In this document: positions 37,751-47,252 of the stretch, in pieces | How positions within the stretch are numbered: position 1 is the stretch's first letter | Layout: each line of letters begins with the position of its first letter | NCBI GenBank assembly: GCA_900470805.1 | Contig: UCCA01000012.1 | Coordinates: 1 to 64,000, forward strand | Length of the DNA stretch: 64,000 nucleotides | Source of the DNA: Hyphomicrobiales bacterium | Lineage (GTDB): Bacteria; Pseudomonadota; Alphaproteobacteria; Rhizobiales; Rhizobiaceae | Reading direction: 5' to 3' | The notes under the pieces: generated by a model | The model's input: the letters and a program-made list of their open reading frames with translations, nothing else | The model's database searches: none | What the model was told of the DNA's origin: nothing | Position numbers and translations under genes: made by a program

Positions 37751-38737
37751 TTAACGGCTGCCGTAAAGCTTGTCGAGAATGCCGCCGGAAGCGAAGTGAT
37801 CCTTCTGGATCTTCGCCCAGCCACCAAACGTGTCATTGACGTTGACGAGACGGATGGCCGGGAACTGATCCTTGAATTCGCCGACGACCTTCTCGTCGTG
37901 AACGCGATGGCCGAACTGCGCGGCAATCCGCTGGCCCTCTTCCGTGTAAAGGAAATCGAGATAGGACTTGGCCAGCGCTTCGGTGCCGTGCTTTGCGGCG
38001 ACCTTGTCGACGACGGCGACGGGAAACTCGGCAAGAAGGCTGACGGAGGGGATGACGCCCTCGACCTTGTCGGCTCCATATTGCTTGACGATACCGCGTG
38101 TCTCGGCCTCGAAGGTGATCAGAACGTCACCGGTCTGGCGCTCGACGAATGTGGTGGTGGATGCACGGCCACCGGTGTCGAATACCGGAACGTTGTCGAA
38201 GATCTTGGTGATATAGGCGTCGATCTTCGCCTCGTCGCCCTTGTAGGCTTCCTTGGCCCACGCATAGGCGGCCAGATAGGTGTAGCGCGCATTGCCCGAC
38301 GTCTTCGGGTTCGGGAACACCGCATGCACGTCGTCACGCGCCAGATCGCTCCAATCCTTGATGTTCTTCGGGTTGCCCGCACGCACCAAGAACGACGGGA
38401 AGGAATAGAAAGGCGACGCGCTGTTCGGAAAAGCCTTGGTCCAGCCCTTGGCTACGAAACCGTTCTTGGCGAGTAAGTCGATATCGGTGGCCTGATTGAA
38501 CGTCACGACATCCGCCTCCAGACCCTCGAGGATCGAACGAGCCTGCTTGGAGGTGCCAGCATGCGACTGGTCGATGGTAACGCCGGGATGCTGCTTGATG
38601 AATGCCTCGTTCTCGGCGACGAAAAGTTCGCGCGAGACGTCGTAGGACGCATTCAGCAGTTTCGTCGGTTGCTCGGCCAGCGCCGGAACGGAAAAGAGTG
38701 CGGCAAGGGCGGTACCGAGGATGAGGAAACGATTCAT
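37751..38737 (-). CDS. sbp: Sulfate-binding periplasmic protein
   Basis: The 328-residue protein has a Sec signal peptide (MNRFLILGTALAALFSVPALA). Its mature start includes KLLNASYDVSRELF, the strand and loop of Sbp/CysP that contacts sulfate, and DQSHAGTSKQARSILEGLEADVVTFN follows in two conserved parts. It binds sulfate or thiosulfate and feeds the CysTWA importer. It is the first gene of its operon; the 280-base stretch upstream holds an inverted repeat at 38830 and no other gene. Confidence 0.92.
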   Translation of the reverse strand: MNRFLILGTALAALFSVPALAEQPTKLLNASYDVSRELFVAENEAFIKQHPGVTIDQSHAGTSKQARSILEGLEADVVTFNQATDIDLLAKNGFVAKGWTKAFPNSASPFYSFPSFLVRAGNPKNIKDWSDLARDDVHAVFPNPKTSGNARYTYLAAYAWAKEAYKGDEAKIDAYITKIFDNVPVFDTGGRASTTTFVERQTGDVLITFEAETRGIVKQYGADKVEGVIPSVSLLAEFPVAVVDKVAAKHGTEALAKSYLDFLYTEEGQRIAAQFGHRVHDEKVVGEFKDQFPAIRLVNVNDTFGGWAKIQKDHFASGGILDKLYGSR

Positions 38738-38829
38738 GCATGGCTCCAGTTTTGAACGGTTGCCGTGAACTTAAGGAAAGCATGTGCCCGGCGCGAGAAA
38801 CTGCCCTCCCCGGTTGCGAGGCTCATTAG

Positions 38830-38857
38830 AAATTTCGTCCATTAACAGACGAATTTT
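38830..38857. promoter_or_regulatory. Inverted repeat upstream of sbp
   Basis: AAATTTCGTC and GACGAATTTT form ten-base arms (one mismatch) around an eight-base spacer, about 93 bases before the sbp start. The AT-rich dyad suits a LysR-type regulator such as CysB, though no CysB gene is in the window. The 280 bases between tauC and sbp otherwise show nothing. Confidence 0.4.
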
Positions 38858-39017
38858 GTAAGCTTTTGTGCGGCCTGGGGCTTTCCGCTTCTAGCCAATT
38901 GGCTGGATGATCGAAACGCCGGGTTGCTAAAACCTGTGGTCGCGGCGAGTTTCTTGCTTCGCGCGCAGTTCGCCCAGAAGCGACCGACCGCGCGCGATAC
39001 GAGACGACACGGCCCGG

Positions 39018-39872
39018 CTAGCTCTTGCCTTTCCAGGGAACAAGCGCGGCTTCCAGCATTCGAATGGCGGCGCTGAAGGCGAAGGCGCAGGCGGCGATGA
39101 TACCGATGCCGACGAAGACCACGTCCGTGGCCAGGAACTGCGAAGCCGACATGATCATGAATCCAATTCCGCGGGTCGAGGCGATCAGTTCGGCGGCGAC
39201 CAGCGTGCCCCAGCCAATGCCGAGCGCAATCCTGAGACCGGTGAGGATTTCAGGCAGCGCCGATGGCAGGACGATGTTGAGCAGCAACTGCCACGGCTTG
39301 GCGCCCAGAGATCTCGCCGCATTGACACGCTCGATCGGTAGCGAGCGGACGCCGGCCTGGGCCGATAGGCAGATGGGTGCGAACATTGCCAGCACCAGCA
39401 GCGTGACTTTGGAGGTCTCGCCGATGCCGAGCCAGATGATCATCAGCGGCAGGTAGGCGAGCGGCGGCAGTGGCCAGTAGAACTCGATGGGCGTATCGAG
39501 CACGCCCTTCACCCACCGGTTCAGCCCCATCAGCAGGCCAACGGGAATACCGACCACGGTGGCAATTGCGGCAGCCGTGATGATCCGGAAAAGGCTGGCG
39601 GAGATGTGCTCGTATAGCGTCGCTCCAGCATAGCCGTCGCGATAGATGGCGCCGATCTGGAACCATACCTCGTTGGGCGTCGGCAGGAAAAGATGCGGCA
39701 CAAGGGCCAGCTTGGCGACAAGCCACCAGGCAGCTAGAAGCACCAGCGCCGTGGCGACGCTGATCAGCACCGTCGGCTTCTCGCCGACCCCGAAGCCCTT
39801 CATCCTGACGAGCTTGGGCTGGTCGGCGGGCACACCGATGAGCACCTGTCCGGTCTGTGTGAACTCGCTCAT
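39018..39872 (-). CDS. tauC: Taurine/aliphatic sulfonate ABC transporter permease
   Basis: The 284-residue membrane protein has a longer cytoplasmic N terminus, then [20 protein letters not shown] as the first membrane segment. FLPTPNEVW is the characteristic TauC/SsuC element, and [26 protein letters not shown], quoted in part, forms the coupling loop. [13 protein letters not shown] is also typical. The start overlaps the tauB stop (ATGA). The TauD dioxygenase that normally releases sulfite from taurine is not encoded nearby. Confidence 0.88.
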   Translation of the reverse strand: MSEFTQTGQVLIGVPADQPKLVRMKGFGVGEKPTVLISVATALVLLAAWWLVAKLALVPHLFLPTPNEVWFQIGAIYRDGYAGATLYEHISASLFRIITAAAIATVVGIPVGLLMGLNRWVKGVLDTPIEFYWPLPPLAYLPLMIIWLGIGETSKVTLLVLAMFAPICLSAQAGVRSLPIERVNAARSLGAKPWQLLLNIVLPSALPEILTGLRIALGIGWGTLVAAELIASTRGIGFMIMSASQFLATDVVFVGIGIIAACAFAFSAAIRMLEAALVPWKGKS

Positions 39873-40660
39873 TCAGCGGCACTCCTCAGGTCTTCGGAAC
39901 CGTGCAGGATGTCACGGATTTCCTCGCGCAAATTGGCGAATTCAGGTGAGGTCTTGACCGACCGCGCGTCGCCGGTTTCCGCGAACCGGCGGACGAAATC
40001 GAGATCGAAGCGGGCAACGATGCGGCCTGGGCGCGGCGACATGACCACGACCTGGGTGCCGAGGAACAAAGCCTCCTCGATCGAATGGGTGATGAAGAAA
40101 ATCCGCGTGTGCGTTTTCTTCCAGATCGAGACCAGCAATTCCTGCATCTGTTCACGCGTCAGGCTGTCGAGTGCGCCGAACGGCTCGTCCATAAGGAGAA
40201 CGGCGGGCTCCGTCGCCAAAGCTCGAGCAATGCCGACGCGCTGGCGCATGCCACCCGAGAGCTCATAGGGAAAAGCCTTGGCAAAATCCTTCAAGCCGAC
40301 AAGTTGCAGCAATTCCTCAGCGCGTTCGCGCCGTGTCGCTTTCGACAGGCCGGCAAATTTCAGACCCAGCGCGACATTGTCGATGACCGTCTTCCAGGGA
40401 AGAAGCGTGTCCTTCTGAAAAACGACGCCACGATCAGCACCCGGCGAGACGACGGGTCGACCATCCAGCGTGATCGTTCCATCCGACAGGGGCAGGAAGC
40501 CGGAGATCGCGTTCAGCAGCGTGGACTTACCGCAGCCGGACGCGCCGAGCGCGACGACGAAGCTGTTGTCGGGAATATCGAGCGAGACGCGGTCTAGTGC
40601 ATGAACGGTGTTTCCGTCTCGTGTTTTGAAATAGACACTCGCGTGATCGACTTTGAGCAT
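39869..40660 (-). CDS. tauB: Taurine/sulfonate ABC transporter ATPase
   Basis: The 263-residue ATPase has Walker A (GASGCGKST), [20 protein letters not shown] (the TauB/SsuB Q-loop region), signature LSGGMRQR, Walker B ([11 protein letters not shown]) and [14 protein letters not shown] place the start at the ATG at 40660 ([16 protein letters not shown]), which fits TauB length. The upstream extension to 41008 is antisense-like and overlaps tauA. Confidence 0.9.
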   Translation of the reverse strand: MLKVDHASVYFKTRDGNTVHALDRVSLDIPDNSFVVALGASGCGKSTLLNAISGFLPLSDGTITLDGRPVVSPGADRGVVFQKDTLLPWKTVIDNVALGLKFAGLSKATRRERAEELLQLVGLKDFAKAFPYELSGGMRQRVGIARALATEPAVLLMDEPFGALDSLTREQMQELLVSIWKKTHTRIFFITHSIEEALFLGTQVVVMSPRPGRIVARFDLDFVRRFAETGDARSVKTSPEFANLREEIRDILHGSEDLRSAAE

Positions 40661-40686
40661 GGGTCGCCTCTTCAATGCAGGACGCC

Positions 40687-40702
40687 GGCGCGGTGTCGCG
40701 CC
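40687..40702 (-). other. Small stem-loop between tauA and tauB
   Basis: GGCGCG and CGCGCC pair around a GTGT loop in the 77-base gap between tauA and tauB. It is the same arrangement as the hairpin between sbp and cysT and could likewise protect the tauA mRNA. Confidence 0.4.
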
Positions 40703-40737
40703 AGCGTGCCAAGGTGCGAAAGCGCACCCGGGATTGG

Positions 40738-41751
40738 TTAGTTGCTTGCGTTGGCGAGCGCGTCCGGCGTCACGAAGGCGGCGTAGCTCGGCAGAACTTC
40801 GCTGACCTTGCCCTGCTCCTTCAAGAACGTAGCCGTATCCTTGAGGATCTTGGCTGCACCCGACTTTTCGCCGCCACCGAGCCATGCATCCGATGCCTGA
40901 ACGGCAGGAGTGAGAAGCGTCAGGTTCTTCAGTGCCGCAGCCTGCTGATCGGCGGTGCCGCCCAGCGCCTTGGCCAGCAGCTTGGCGTTCTCGCTGTCCG
41001 GACCCCAAGCCTTCTTGTCGTCGGCGAAGGAGGCGTAGTACTTGTTGATCACACCGGAAAAGCCCTTGAGAAACTCAGGGTTCTCATCGGCGAACTTCGA
41101 TGCCGCCACCCAGGCGGAGAAGGTCGGAGCGCCCTTGTCGGCGACGTCCTTGGACGTGACCAGAACCTTGCCGTTCTTCTTCAGTTCGGTCAGCGCCGGA
41201 TCCCAGACGAAGCCGCCATCAATGTCGCCGCGGTTATAGCTGGCGACGATTTCAGGCTGCGGGATCGCGAAAACCTGCACATCCTTTTCGCTGAGGCCGA
41301 GCGACTTGATCAGCGCCAGCAGCTGGTAATGGTCAGTGGAGACAGGTGCCGCCGCCAGCTTCTTGCCCTTCAGATCCTTGAGGGATTCGATGCCCGAACC
41401 GTTGCGGACGACCAGTGCCTCGTCGATGCCCGAGATCGAAGAGAGGTAGAAAGCCTTGACCGCAAGGCCGCGCGATGTCGCAGCCGCGAACGGGCTGGAG
41501 CCGACATAGCCGACCTGTACATCGCCCGAGGCAATTGCCGCGAAGATTTCGGCGCCGGAATTGAATTTACGGAAATCGATGTCGTAGCCGGTGGCCTTGG
41601 AGAATTCCCCGTTGGCAATGGCGACGGACGATGGCAACGCGTCCGTCTGGTAGGCAACGACAACCTTCTTGTCGGCCGCCTGTGCGATAAACGGTGCGGC
41701 TACACTGGCAACGCCAAGTGTAAGACCTGCGATGAGACCCTTGATATTCAT
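40738..41751 (-). CDS. tauA: Taurine/sulfonate-binding periplasmic protein
   Basis: The 337-residue protein has a Sec signal peptide ([19 protein letters not shown], cleavage near FIAQAADKK). [22 protein letters not shown], given here by its outline, and [16 protein letters not shown] are signature parts of TauA. The ligand is taurine or a similar sulfonate. GGGGGCG precedes the ATG at 41751; the longer frame from 41808 adds 19 residues that hide the signal peptide start. It is first in its operon. Confidence 0.9.
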   Translation of the reverse strand: MNIKGLIAGLTLGVASVAAPFIAQAADKKVVVAYQTDALPSSVAIANGEFSKATGYDIDFRKFNSGAEIFAAIASGDVQVGYVGSSPFAAATSRGLAVKAFYLSSISGIDEALVVRNGSGIESLKDLKGKKLAAAPVSTDHYQLLALIKSLGLSEKDVQVFAIPQPEIVASYNRGDIDGGFVWDPALTELKKNGKVLVTSKDVADKGAPTFSAWVAASKFADENPEFLKGFSGVINKYYASFADDKKAWGPDSENAKLLAKALGGTADQQAAALKNLTLLTPAVQASDAWLGGGEKSGAAKILKDTATFLKEQGKVSEVLPSYAAFVTPDALANASN

Positions 41752-42185
41752 GTTTCGCCCCCAATTGCTGAGCTGGTGCATCAGCGTGAAACTGTTTCGA
41801 CGGGACAAGACTACGTAGGATGCTCAGACGCACACAGATAAAACGATCCAATTTATAGACTATAACGATAATAATGTTTTTCGCTTGATTTGTGCGACAA
41901 ACGATTAGGGCTTTCTAAACGGGGTGTCATGCACTTCGACTGGAAGTGCGGCGCCTGATCCCAACGTCGGCATCATGGCTTCAATCGTTCAGCTCGCAGG
42001 TGCGGATACGAAACGACTTCAGCACATGCGGCCCAGCGGTTTGCTCTGGAGTATCGTCCGCCTGAAGGTGCGTGGGGCGAGGCGCAAGCCAAAATTTGAA
42101 TATCCCGGTTGCTCTTGTCGCCTCGGATGAACACATAGCAGACAGCGAGATATCTCTGTGTCGAAACACATGCCGGAGAACGACT
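41752..42185. promoter_or_regulatory. tauA / PNPOx-like gene divergent intergenic region
   Basis: These 434 bases hold no convincing gene. An AT-rich zone at 41845-41910 includes the dyad TTATAGACTATAA (41853-41865), about 100 bases before tauA, which could be a LysR-type site for sulfur control. The part nearer 42186 ends in CCGGAGAACGACT, the ribosome site of the rightward gene. Confidence 0.45.
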
Positions 42186-42800
42186 ATGCCTTATGGATTT
42201 ATGGATATTGCCCGGACCCCGAGCGTGCGTGCTGCGCAGGCCGAGATGGGTGCAGATGGCCTCTGGGCGGATTTCAAGGGTCACCGCGAGTTCAACCGGT
42301 TCACGGAGAACGAACGCGCGTTCATCGGCGAGCGCGACAGCTTCTACATGGCATCGACCTCGGAAACTGGCTGGCCTTACGTGCAGCACCGGGGCGGGCC
42401 ACGCGGCTTCCTTAAAGTGATCGATGACGATAGCCTCGCCTTCGCGGATTACAGCGGAAACCGTCAATACATAAGCACGGGTAACTTCTCAGCCAACGAC
42501 CGTACCTGTCTGTTTCTGATGGATTATCCGCGACGAACGCGCCTGAAGATCTATGCCCATGTCGAGAAGCTGGGGCTGGCAGACGAGCCGTCGCTGACCA
42601 AGCTGGTTACGGATGGCGCCTACAAGGCCCGACTTGAAAGAATATTTCGGCTACGGCTTGTCAGCTTCGATTGGAACTGCCCGCAGCACATCACGCCGCG
42701 TTTCACCGAAAACGAGATCGCCACTGCAGTCCAACCCCTGCGTGAGCGCCTCGCCCAACTGGAGGCGGAAAACGCCGAGCTGAAAGCCCGGTTGAGCTGA
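42186..42800 (+). CDS. Pyridoxamine 5'-phosphate oxidase-like flavin-binding protein
   Basis: The 204-residue protein belongs to the PNPOx-like split-barrel flavoproteins. IGERDSFYMASTSETGWPYVQHRGGP carries the usual FMN-binding strands (given as outline), followed by DYSGNRQYISTGN and FLMDYPRRTRLKIYAHV. The substrate is unknown; such proteins often reduce or bind small molecules with FMN or F420-like cofactors. The last 25 residues (QPLRERLAQLEAENAEL) form a predicted coiled coil, suggesting oligomerisation. GGAG precedes the ATG at 42186, and the longer frame from 42072 is rejected. Confidence 0.82.
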   Translation: MPYGFMDIARTPSVRAAQAEMGADGLWADFKGHREFNRFTENERAFIGERDSFYMASTSETGWPYVQHRGGPRGFLKVIDDDSLAFADYSGNRQYISTGNFSANDRTCLFLMDYPRRTRLKIYAHVEKLGLADEPSLTKLVTDGAYKARLERIFRLRLVSFDWNCPQHITPRFTENEIATAVQPLRERLAQLEAENAELKARLS

Positions 42801-43046
42801 TCGATTTCAGGCAGCCATGCAAGGAAGGAAGCAAGCGCAATTGCCGTATCGATCGCGTTGGTCTCCGTGATAAGACTGCGCTTCGAAATCAGCTGGAAAT
42901 CGCCAGGACACGTGAGATCACACCTATTTCATGGCCAACTGAGAGGTGGGAAACCAAGCTGTTTTTATTTCTTACGCACGGGACTGTTGATAGGACAGCA
43001 TTCTCACTGTAAGTTCATCAACTGAGACAACGCAAAAGGAATTCTC

Positions 43047-43250
43047 ATGCCGACTGGCACCGTTAAGTTTTTCAATGACGACAAGGGTTTTGGCTTCATC
43101 ACACCGGAGAACGGCGGAACGGATGTATTCGTTCACGTGTCTGCTTTGGAGCGCGGTGGATCGCTCAGAGAAGGTGACAAGGTCAGCTTCGAAGTGGGCC
43201 AAGATCGCAAGACTGGCAAGTCAAAGGCAGAAAACGTTTCTGTTCTCTGA
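43047..43250 (+). CDS. cspA: Cold-shock domain protein
   Basis: The 67-residue single-domain protein has both RNA-binding motifs, KGFGFI (RNP1) and VFVHVS (RNP2), and begins [12 protein letters not shown]. It is a single-stranded nucleic-acid chaperone. AAGGA lies upstream of the ATG. The 246 bases between the previous gene and this one hold no gene and probably contain the promoter and a long leader, as in many csp genes. A strong terminator follows. Confidence 0.95.
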   Translation: MPTGTVKFFNDDKGFGFITPENGGTDVFVHVSALERGGSLREGDKVSFEVGQDRKTGKSKAENVSVL

Positions 43251-43259
43251 TTGAAGAAG

Positions 43260-43293
43260 CACCTGCCTGTTTTTCATGGCAGGCAGGTGTTTT
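43260..43293 (+). terminator. Rho-independent terminator of the cold-shock gene
   Basis: A perfect ten-base stem (CACCTGCCTG with CAGGCAGGTG) around a ten-base loop ends in TTTT, ten bases beyond the stop codon. Confidence 0.88.
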
Positions 43294-43816
43294 CTATCCG
43301 TGTGCTTGATCAAACGCCGGCCGCTGGCGACGCTTGATCAAGCAACACATACTCCGGACAGACCAGCAAACGATCTGGCCGTGAACGATGGCGGTCTGCG
43401 CCGAATATGAACACCGGCGCCATGTTGTCGCGAAGCAGGCTGATCCGCCTCACCGCTTGCTGCCAGTATTTCCAACTGGCAAATCCCTCACCTCTCATGT
43501 GCCAAACTTGAACAATAGGCTGGGCACTTGCCGCCAGAAGTCGAGCTGTTCGCCATGAACGGAAACGACGAGATGTGTCCTTTCGAACGCATCCGAATCT
43601 GCGGAAGATTCGAAAATATGTTCGAGGGTCCCGAAACGGACCGCCAAGTTAAGAAACAATTTATAAAATCGTGAAAATTATAGGCTCCCGGCCGTCGCTG
43701 CACGGTGCTGGTGACAGTTCTTGACCGCAATGCGGGTATCTTGCTGAGTTTTGCGTAACTGGTAATTGCTCAAGCGCGACGTTCGCGCCGGAGCGCGTTC
43801 GGAGTAAAGTGTAATC
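43294..43816. other. 523-base stretch without a convincing gene
   Basis: Short open frames occur on both strands, for example 62 codons on the minus strand (43310-43498) and about 39 codons on the plus strand (43556-43675), but none has a clear ribosome site or a family I recognise. The part next to 43817 should hold the porin promoter. It may include remains of a decayed small gene. Confidence 0.4.
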
Positions 43817-44419
43817 ATGCGTTTCAACCCATTCGCAGCGGCATTGGTCGCGAGCCTCTTCGCGACGCCTCTTTGGGCCGCCGATCTCAATTCCTACGAT
43901 CAGCCCGCGGCGGCCTCGTGGAGTGGCGCATATGTCGGCGCGCACGGTGGATTTGCATCGCGCAATCTTAATCCGTTTTCGGGCGACAAGGGCCTGGCCG
44001 CAGGCGTACACGCCGGTTACAACACCGATCTCGGCGGCGCCGTAGTCGGCGGCGAAGTCGAAGCTTCGTACCTCGGTGACGCTGAAGTACGGGTCGATGG
44101 CGGCAAGCTCAAGGAACGTCAGCGTTTGGCGGTCAAGGGCAAGGTCGGCGTCCCGATGGACCAGACCCTGATCTACGGCACGGCAGGTCTTGCAATGACC
44201 AATTTCCGCGACAACGGTCCGATTGCTGGCCCCGACGGTTGGAAGCCAGGTTATCTGCTCGGCGCCGGCGTCGAACAAAAACTGACGTCAAACATCTCGG
44301 CGCGCGTCGAGTACAACTATGCCATCACCAACGACGTCAGAACATTCGACCGGGGCGTGGAATCGACCGGCAACGTTCACGACCACACGCTCAAGGCCGG
44401 CGTCAACCTGAACTTCTAA
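43817..44419 (+). CDS. Outer-membrane beta-barrel protein (Omp25/Omp31-like)
   Basis: The 200-residue protein starts with a signal peptide (MRFNPFAAALVASLFATPLWA, cleaved before ADL). WSGAYVGAHGG follows, the hallmark opening of the rhizobial and Brucella Omp25/Omp31 surface proteins. Alternating hydrophobic strands continue to the C-terminal LKAGVNLNF, ending in Phe as expected for insertion by the BAM complex. The function is structural or adhesive. It is monocistronic and convergent with the LysR gene. Confidence 0.88.
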   Translation: MRFNPFAAALVASLFATPLWAADLNSYDQPAAASWSGAYVGAHGGFASRNLNPFSGDKGLAAGVHAGYNTDLGGAVVGGEVEASYLGDAEVRVDGGKLKERQRLAVKGKVGVPMDQTLIYGTAGLAMTNFRDNGPIAGPDGWKPGYLLGAGVEQKLTSNISARVEYNYAITNDVRTFDRGVESTGNVHDHTLKAGVNLNF

Positions 44420-44429
44420 TCCTTGCGTT

Positions 44430-44457
44430 CTGGCCGCGGCTACAACGTCGCGGCCGG
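44430..44457 (+). terminator. Stem-loop after the porin gene
   Basis: Nine-base arms CTGGCCGCG and CGCGGCCGG (one G-T pair) surround a ten-base loop, 10 bases past the stop. No T-run follows, so it may act as a weak terminator or block 3' decay. Confidence 0.45.
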
Positions 44458-44522
44458 CTGCCTCGGTCGCATAAGTTCCAGGGCAAGCCGCTGCACACCG
44501 CACCATCTTTGATCTCGCAAGC

Positions 44523-45443
44523 TCAGCCGTCCGCATCATTCAGGCCCGCCCCAGAGAGCGCATCCGCATATGCAAGCAGATGCGCCAGAAGCCTTTGCGC
44601 ATAGCGCGGCAATTGCTGCCTGTTGCGGACGCAGAGATAGAGCTTTCGGCTGGACCAGTTCTCGGCAATCGCAACGCTGCGAATGTTCATGATTTTTCCA
44701 TGGCGTCGTGCCGCGCTCTCGGGAACGATCCCAACGCCGGCATCACTTTCCACCATCGCGCACAGGCTTTCAAATCCCTCGGTTCGCATGCGAATTTTCA
44801 CGCGGCGTCCGAGTTCGTTCGCCTGTCGGCTCAGGAATTGCGAAAGCGCCGCATCCGCAGCAACGCCGATGATCGGCAGATCCAGAATGCGGGCGAATGA
44901 CACCGAATCCTCAAGAGGGCGATCGGTCGCAGCCACAAGAACAAGGCGATCGGGGACAAACTCGAATCGTTCCAGACCGGTCATATCGGCGGAAGCGGCA
45001 ACGACACCGATATCGGCATCGCCGTTGCGCAGCATGTTCACCACTTCAAGGCTCGGCTTGTCGCTTATCGTGACACTGATTTCCGGATTGGCGGCCAGAA
45101 ACGTCCCTATGGCTTTCGGCATGTGCTCGAACAACATGTTGGTATTCGACAACAGACGCACGCCGCCGCTACGCCCGTAGGCGAACTCTTCAAGCTCGAG
45201 CTCCGTCTTGCGCGCTTCTTCCAGGACTCTGCGCGCATGGTGCGCCAACATTTCGCCGGGCGCGGTCGGTTTTATGCCGCGTCCCGTGCGTACGAAGAGT
45301 TCTAGGTTGAACGCAGTCTCCAGCCGCCGGATTCTGGCGCTGACCGCGGCAACCACGATGTTGTTTCGCGCCGCCGCCGCCGTCAGGCTGCCACCATCGA
45401 CAGCCGCGAGGAATATGCGTAGATCGGCAAGGTCGAACTTCAT
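44523..45443 (-). CDS. LysR-family transcriptional regulator
   Basis: The 306-residue protein has the N-terminal winged helix (DLRIFLAAVDGGSLTAAAARNN; SARIRRLETAFNLELFVR, in outline) and a periplasmic-binding-protein-like effector domain (EISVTISDKPSLEVVNML; DADIGVVAASAD). It diverges from the cytochrome/dehydrogenase operon across 242 bases and probably regulates it, although LysR proteins can also act elsewhere. The ATG at 45443 gives the usual LysR start; a TTG 12 codons upstream is less likely. Confidence 0.88.
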   Translation of the reverse strand: MKFDLADLRIFLAAVDGGSLTAAAARNNIVVAAVSARIRRLETAFNLELFVRTGRGIKPTAPGEMLAHHARRVLEEARKTELELEEFAYGRSGGVRLLSNTNMLFEHMPKAIGTFLAANPEISVTISDKPSLEVVNMLRNGDADIGVVAASADMTGLERFEFVPDRLVLVAATDRPLEDSVSFARILDLPIIGVAADAALSQFLSRQANELGRRVKIRMRTEGFESLCAMVESDAGVGIVPESAARRHGKIMNIRSVAIAENWSSRKLYLCVRNRQQLPRYAQRLLAHLLAYADALSGAGLNDADG

Positions 45444-45685
45444 GGCTCTGATTTCACTTTCAGTGAATTCTGGTTGCAATATAAAATGATTTTCAACACC
45501 ACTACTGCGGGTCTATGAGCGAAATCAAGTCGCAGCCGTGGCGTATCGACACATCAGACCGATTCACGATTTACCTGAGATTGTTCACGCAATCTGGGAT
45601 TTTACAATCGCCTATCGCGTTCTGAACCCGATGCAACAGTCACGTATGACGATAAAACGGATCAGCCACGCTCGCGGGAGGTCGG

Positions 45686-47197
45686 GTGCGGTCGGTTGAC
45701 TTAGTTTCATGCTTTATGAAAGCGCGCCGATCAATGCCTCTCTCCTCCGCGTCGCCCTCCCCCCTTCGTTTTCTTTCCCTGCTGACACACTGTCCTCGCT
45801 CCGCCCGAGCGGGCCTTGTATTCGTCTTTGGCCTGATGGCTGGCGCTGCGGGTGCGCTCGCTCAGGATGCCAATGCCGATCTGATCGCCAAGGGGCGCTA
45901 TATCGCGACGGCCGGCGACTGCGCCGCTTGTCATACGGCTCCGCATGGCGGACAACCCTTTGCCGGCGGCTACGGCATCGTGTCGCCGCTGGGCACGATC
46001 TTCTCGACCAACATTACGCCGTCGAAGACGAATGGCATCGGCGATTACAGCGAAGAGGAGTTCGCCCGGGCGGTTCGCGAAGGTGTTGCCAAGGACGGCA
46101 CCCATCTCTACCCGGCCATGCCCTACACTGCTTATGCCAAGACGAGCGATGACGACATCAAGGCGCTCTACGCCTACTTCATGAGCGAAGTGAAGCCGGT
46201 CGACACGACACCGCAGAAGACCGAATTACCTTTCCCATTCAGCGTTCGCGCCTCCATGGCAGGCTGGAACCTCTTCTTCCTCGACAACGCACGCTTCAAG
46301 CCGGATGCATCGAAATCGGAACAGTGGAATCGCGGCGCCTATCTGGCCGAAGGGCTCGAGCACTGCAGCACCTGCCACACGCCCCGCAATCTCCTCATGG
46401 CCGAATCCGGCAGCAAGGCGCTGTCGGGCGGCCCGCTTGGCTCGTGGTACGCGCCGAACATCACGTCCGACCCTGTCAGCGGCATTGGCGGCTGGTCCGA
46501 GGATGAACTCGTTGCATACATGCGCACGGGGCACGTCGCCGGCAAGGCACAGGCCGCCGGCCCGATGGCGGAGGCCGTTGAAAACAGCCTCCAGCACCTG
46601 ACCGACGACGACCTCAAGGCCATTGCCGTCTACGTCAAGTCGACCGAGCCGGTCGCATCCGCTTCGACGACGCCGCGTTACGGCTACGGCAAGCCTTCAG
46701 ACACCGAAATCGCGCTGCGCGGCCTCCCAGGTCAGGCGGCTGGCGAAGATGGCTTTCACGTCTTCAGCGGCAGTTGCGCCGCCTGCCACCAGGTCAACGG
46801 ACAGGGCAACGCCTTCTATCCATCGTTGTTTAACAACACCGCGACTGGCGCGCCCGAGCCGGACAATCTGGTCTCGACCATCCTCTTCGGCCTGACCCGG
46901 ACGGTCGGTGATACGCATACCTTCATGCCTGCCTTTGGCCCCGCTGCCTCCTTCACGGATCGGCTTTCGGACAAGGAAGTTGCCGATGTCAGCAACTACG
47001 TGCTGACGCAGTTCGGCAATCCCGATGTGACGCTGACGGAAGCCGACGTCGCCCGCATCCGCGAAGGCGGGGAAAAGCCACTGCTTGCCAAGTTGGCGCC
47101 CTATGCAGCGCCAGCGGCCGCACTCGTGGTCCTGCTGATCCTGGCCGCATTTGCCGCCGCCGCCTTCCGCCGGCAGCCGCGCCAGGCATCAACCTGA
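45686..47197 (+). CDS. Membrane-anchored tri-heme cytochrome c subunit of a sugar/alcohol dehydrogenase
   Basis: The 503-residue protein has three c-type heme sites (CAACH, CSTCH, CAACH) spaced as in the cytochrome subunits of gluconate, sorbitol, fructose and alcohol dehydrogenases. A signal segment (GLVFVFGLMAGAAGALA) precedes them, and a C-terminal anchor (PAAALVVLLILAAFAAAAF) follows. It passes electrons from the flavoprotein to ubiquinone. The start is uncertain: GTG 45686 has GGGAGG upstream, while an ATG at 45716 would shorten the N terminus by ten residues. It is first of a three-gene operon. Confidence 0.88.
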   Translation: MRSVDLVSCFMKARRSMPLSSASPSPLRFLSLLTHCPRSARAGLVFVFGLMAGAAGALAQDANADLIAKGRYIATAGDCAACHTAPHGGQPFAGGYGIVSPLGTIFSTNITPSKTNGIGDYSEEEFARAVREGVAKDGTHLYPAMPYTAYAKTSDDDIKALYAYFMSEVKPVDTTPQKTELPFPFSVRASMAGWNLFFLDNARFKPDASKSEQWNRGAYLAEGLEHCSTCHTPRNLLMAESGSKALSGGPLGSWYAPNITSDPVSGIGGWSEDELVAYMRTGHVAGKAQAAGPMAEAVENSLQHLTDDDLKAIAVYVKSTEPVASASTTPRYGYGKPSDTEIALRGLPGQAAGEDGFHVFSGSCAACHQVNGQGNAFYPSLFNNTATGAPEPDNLVSTILFGLTRTVGDTHTFMPAFGPAASFTDRLSDKEVADVSNYVLTQFGNPDVTLTEADVARIREGGEKPLLAKLAPYAAPAAALVVLLILAAFAAAAFRRQPRQAST

Positions 47198-47252
47198 CGC
47201 CACCCGCAAAAGCCGTTCCCCATCGCACTGAACCCTCCGTGGGAGATCATTG

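Noticed and set aside
40661..41008. Long N-terminal extension of TauB
   Set aside because: It would overlap tauA in another frame; the ATG at 40660 gives the normal TauB start.
43310..43498. 62-codon frame on the minus strand
   Set aside because: No ribosome site, no recognisable family, and it lies in a gap with several equally weak frames.
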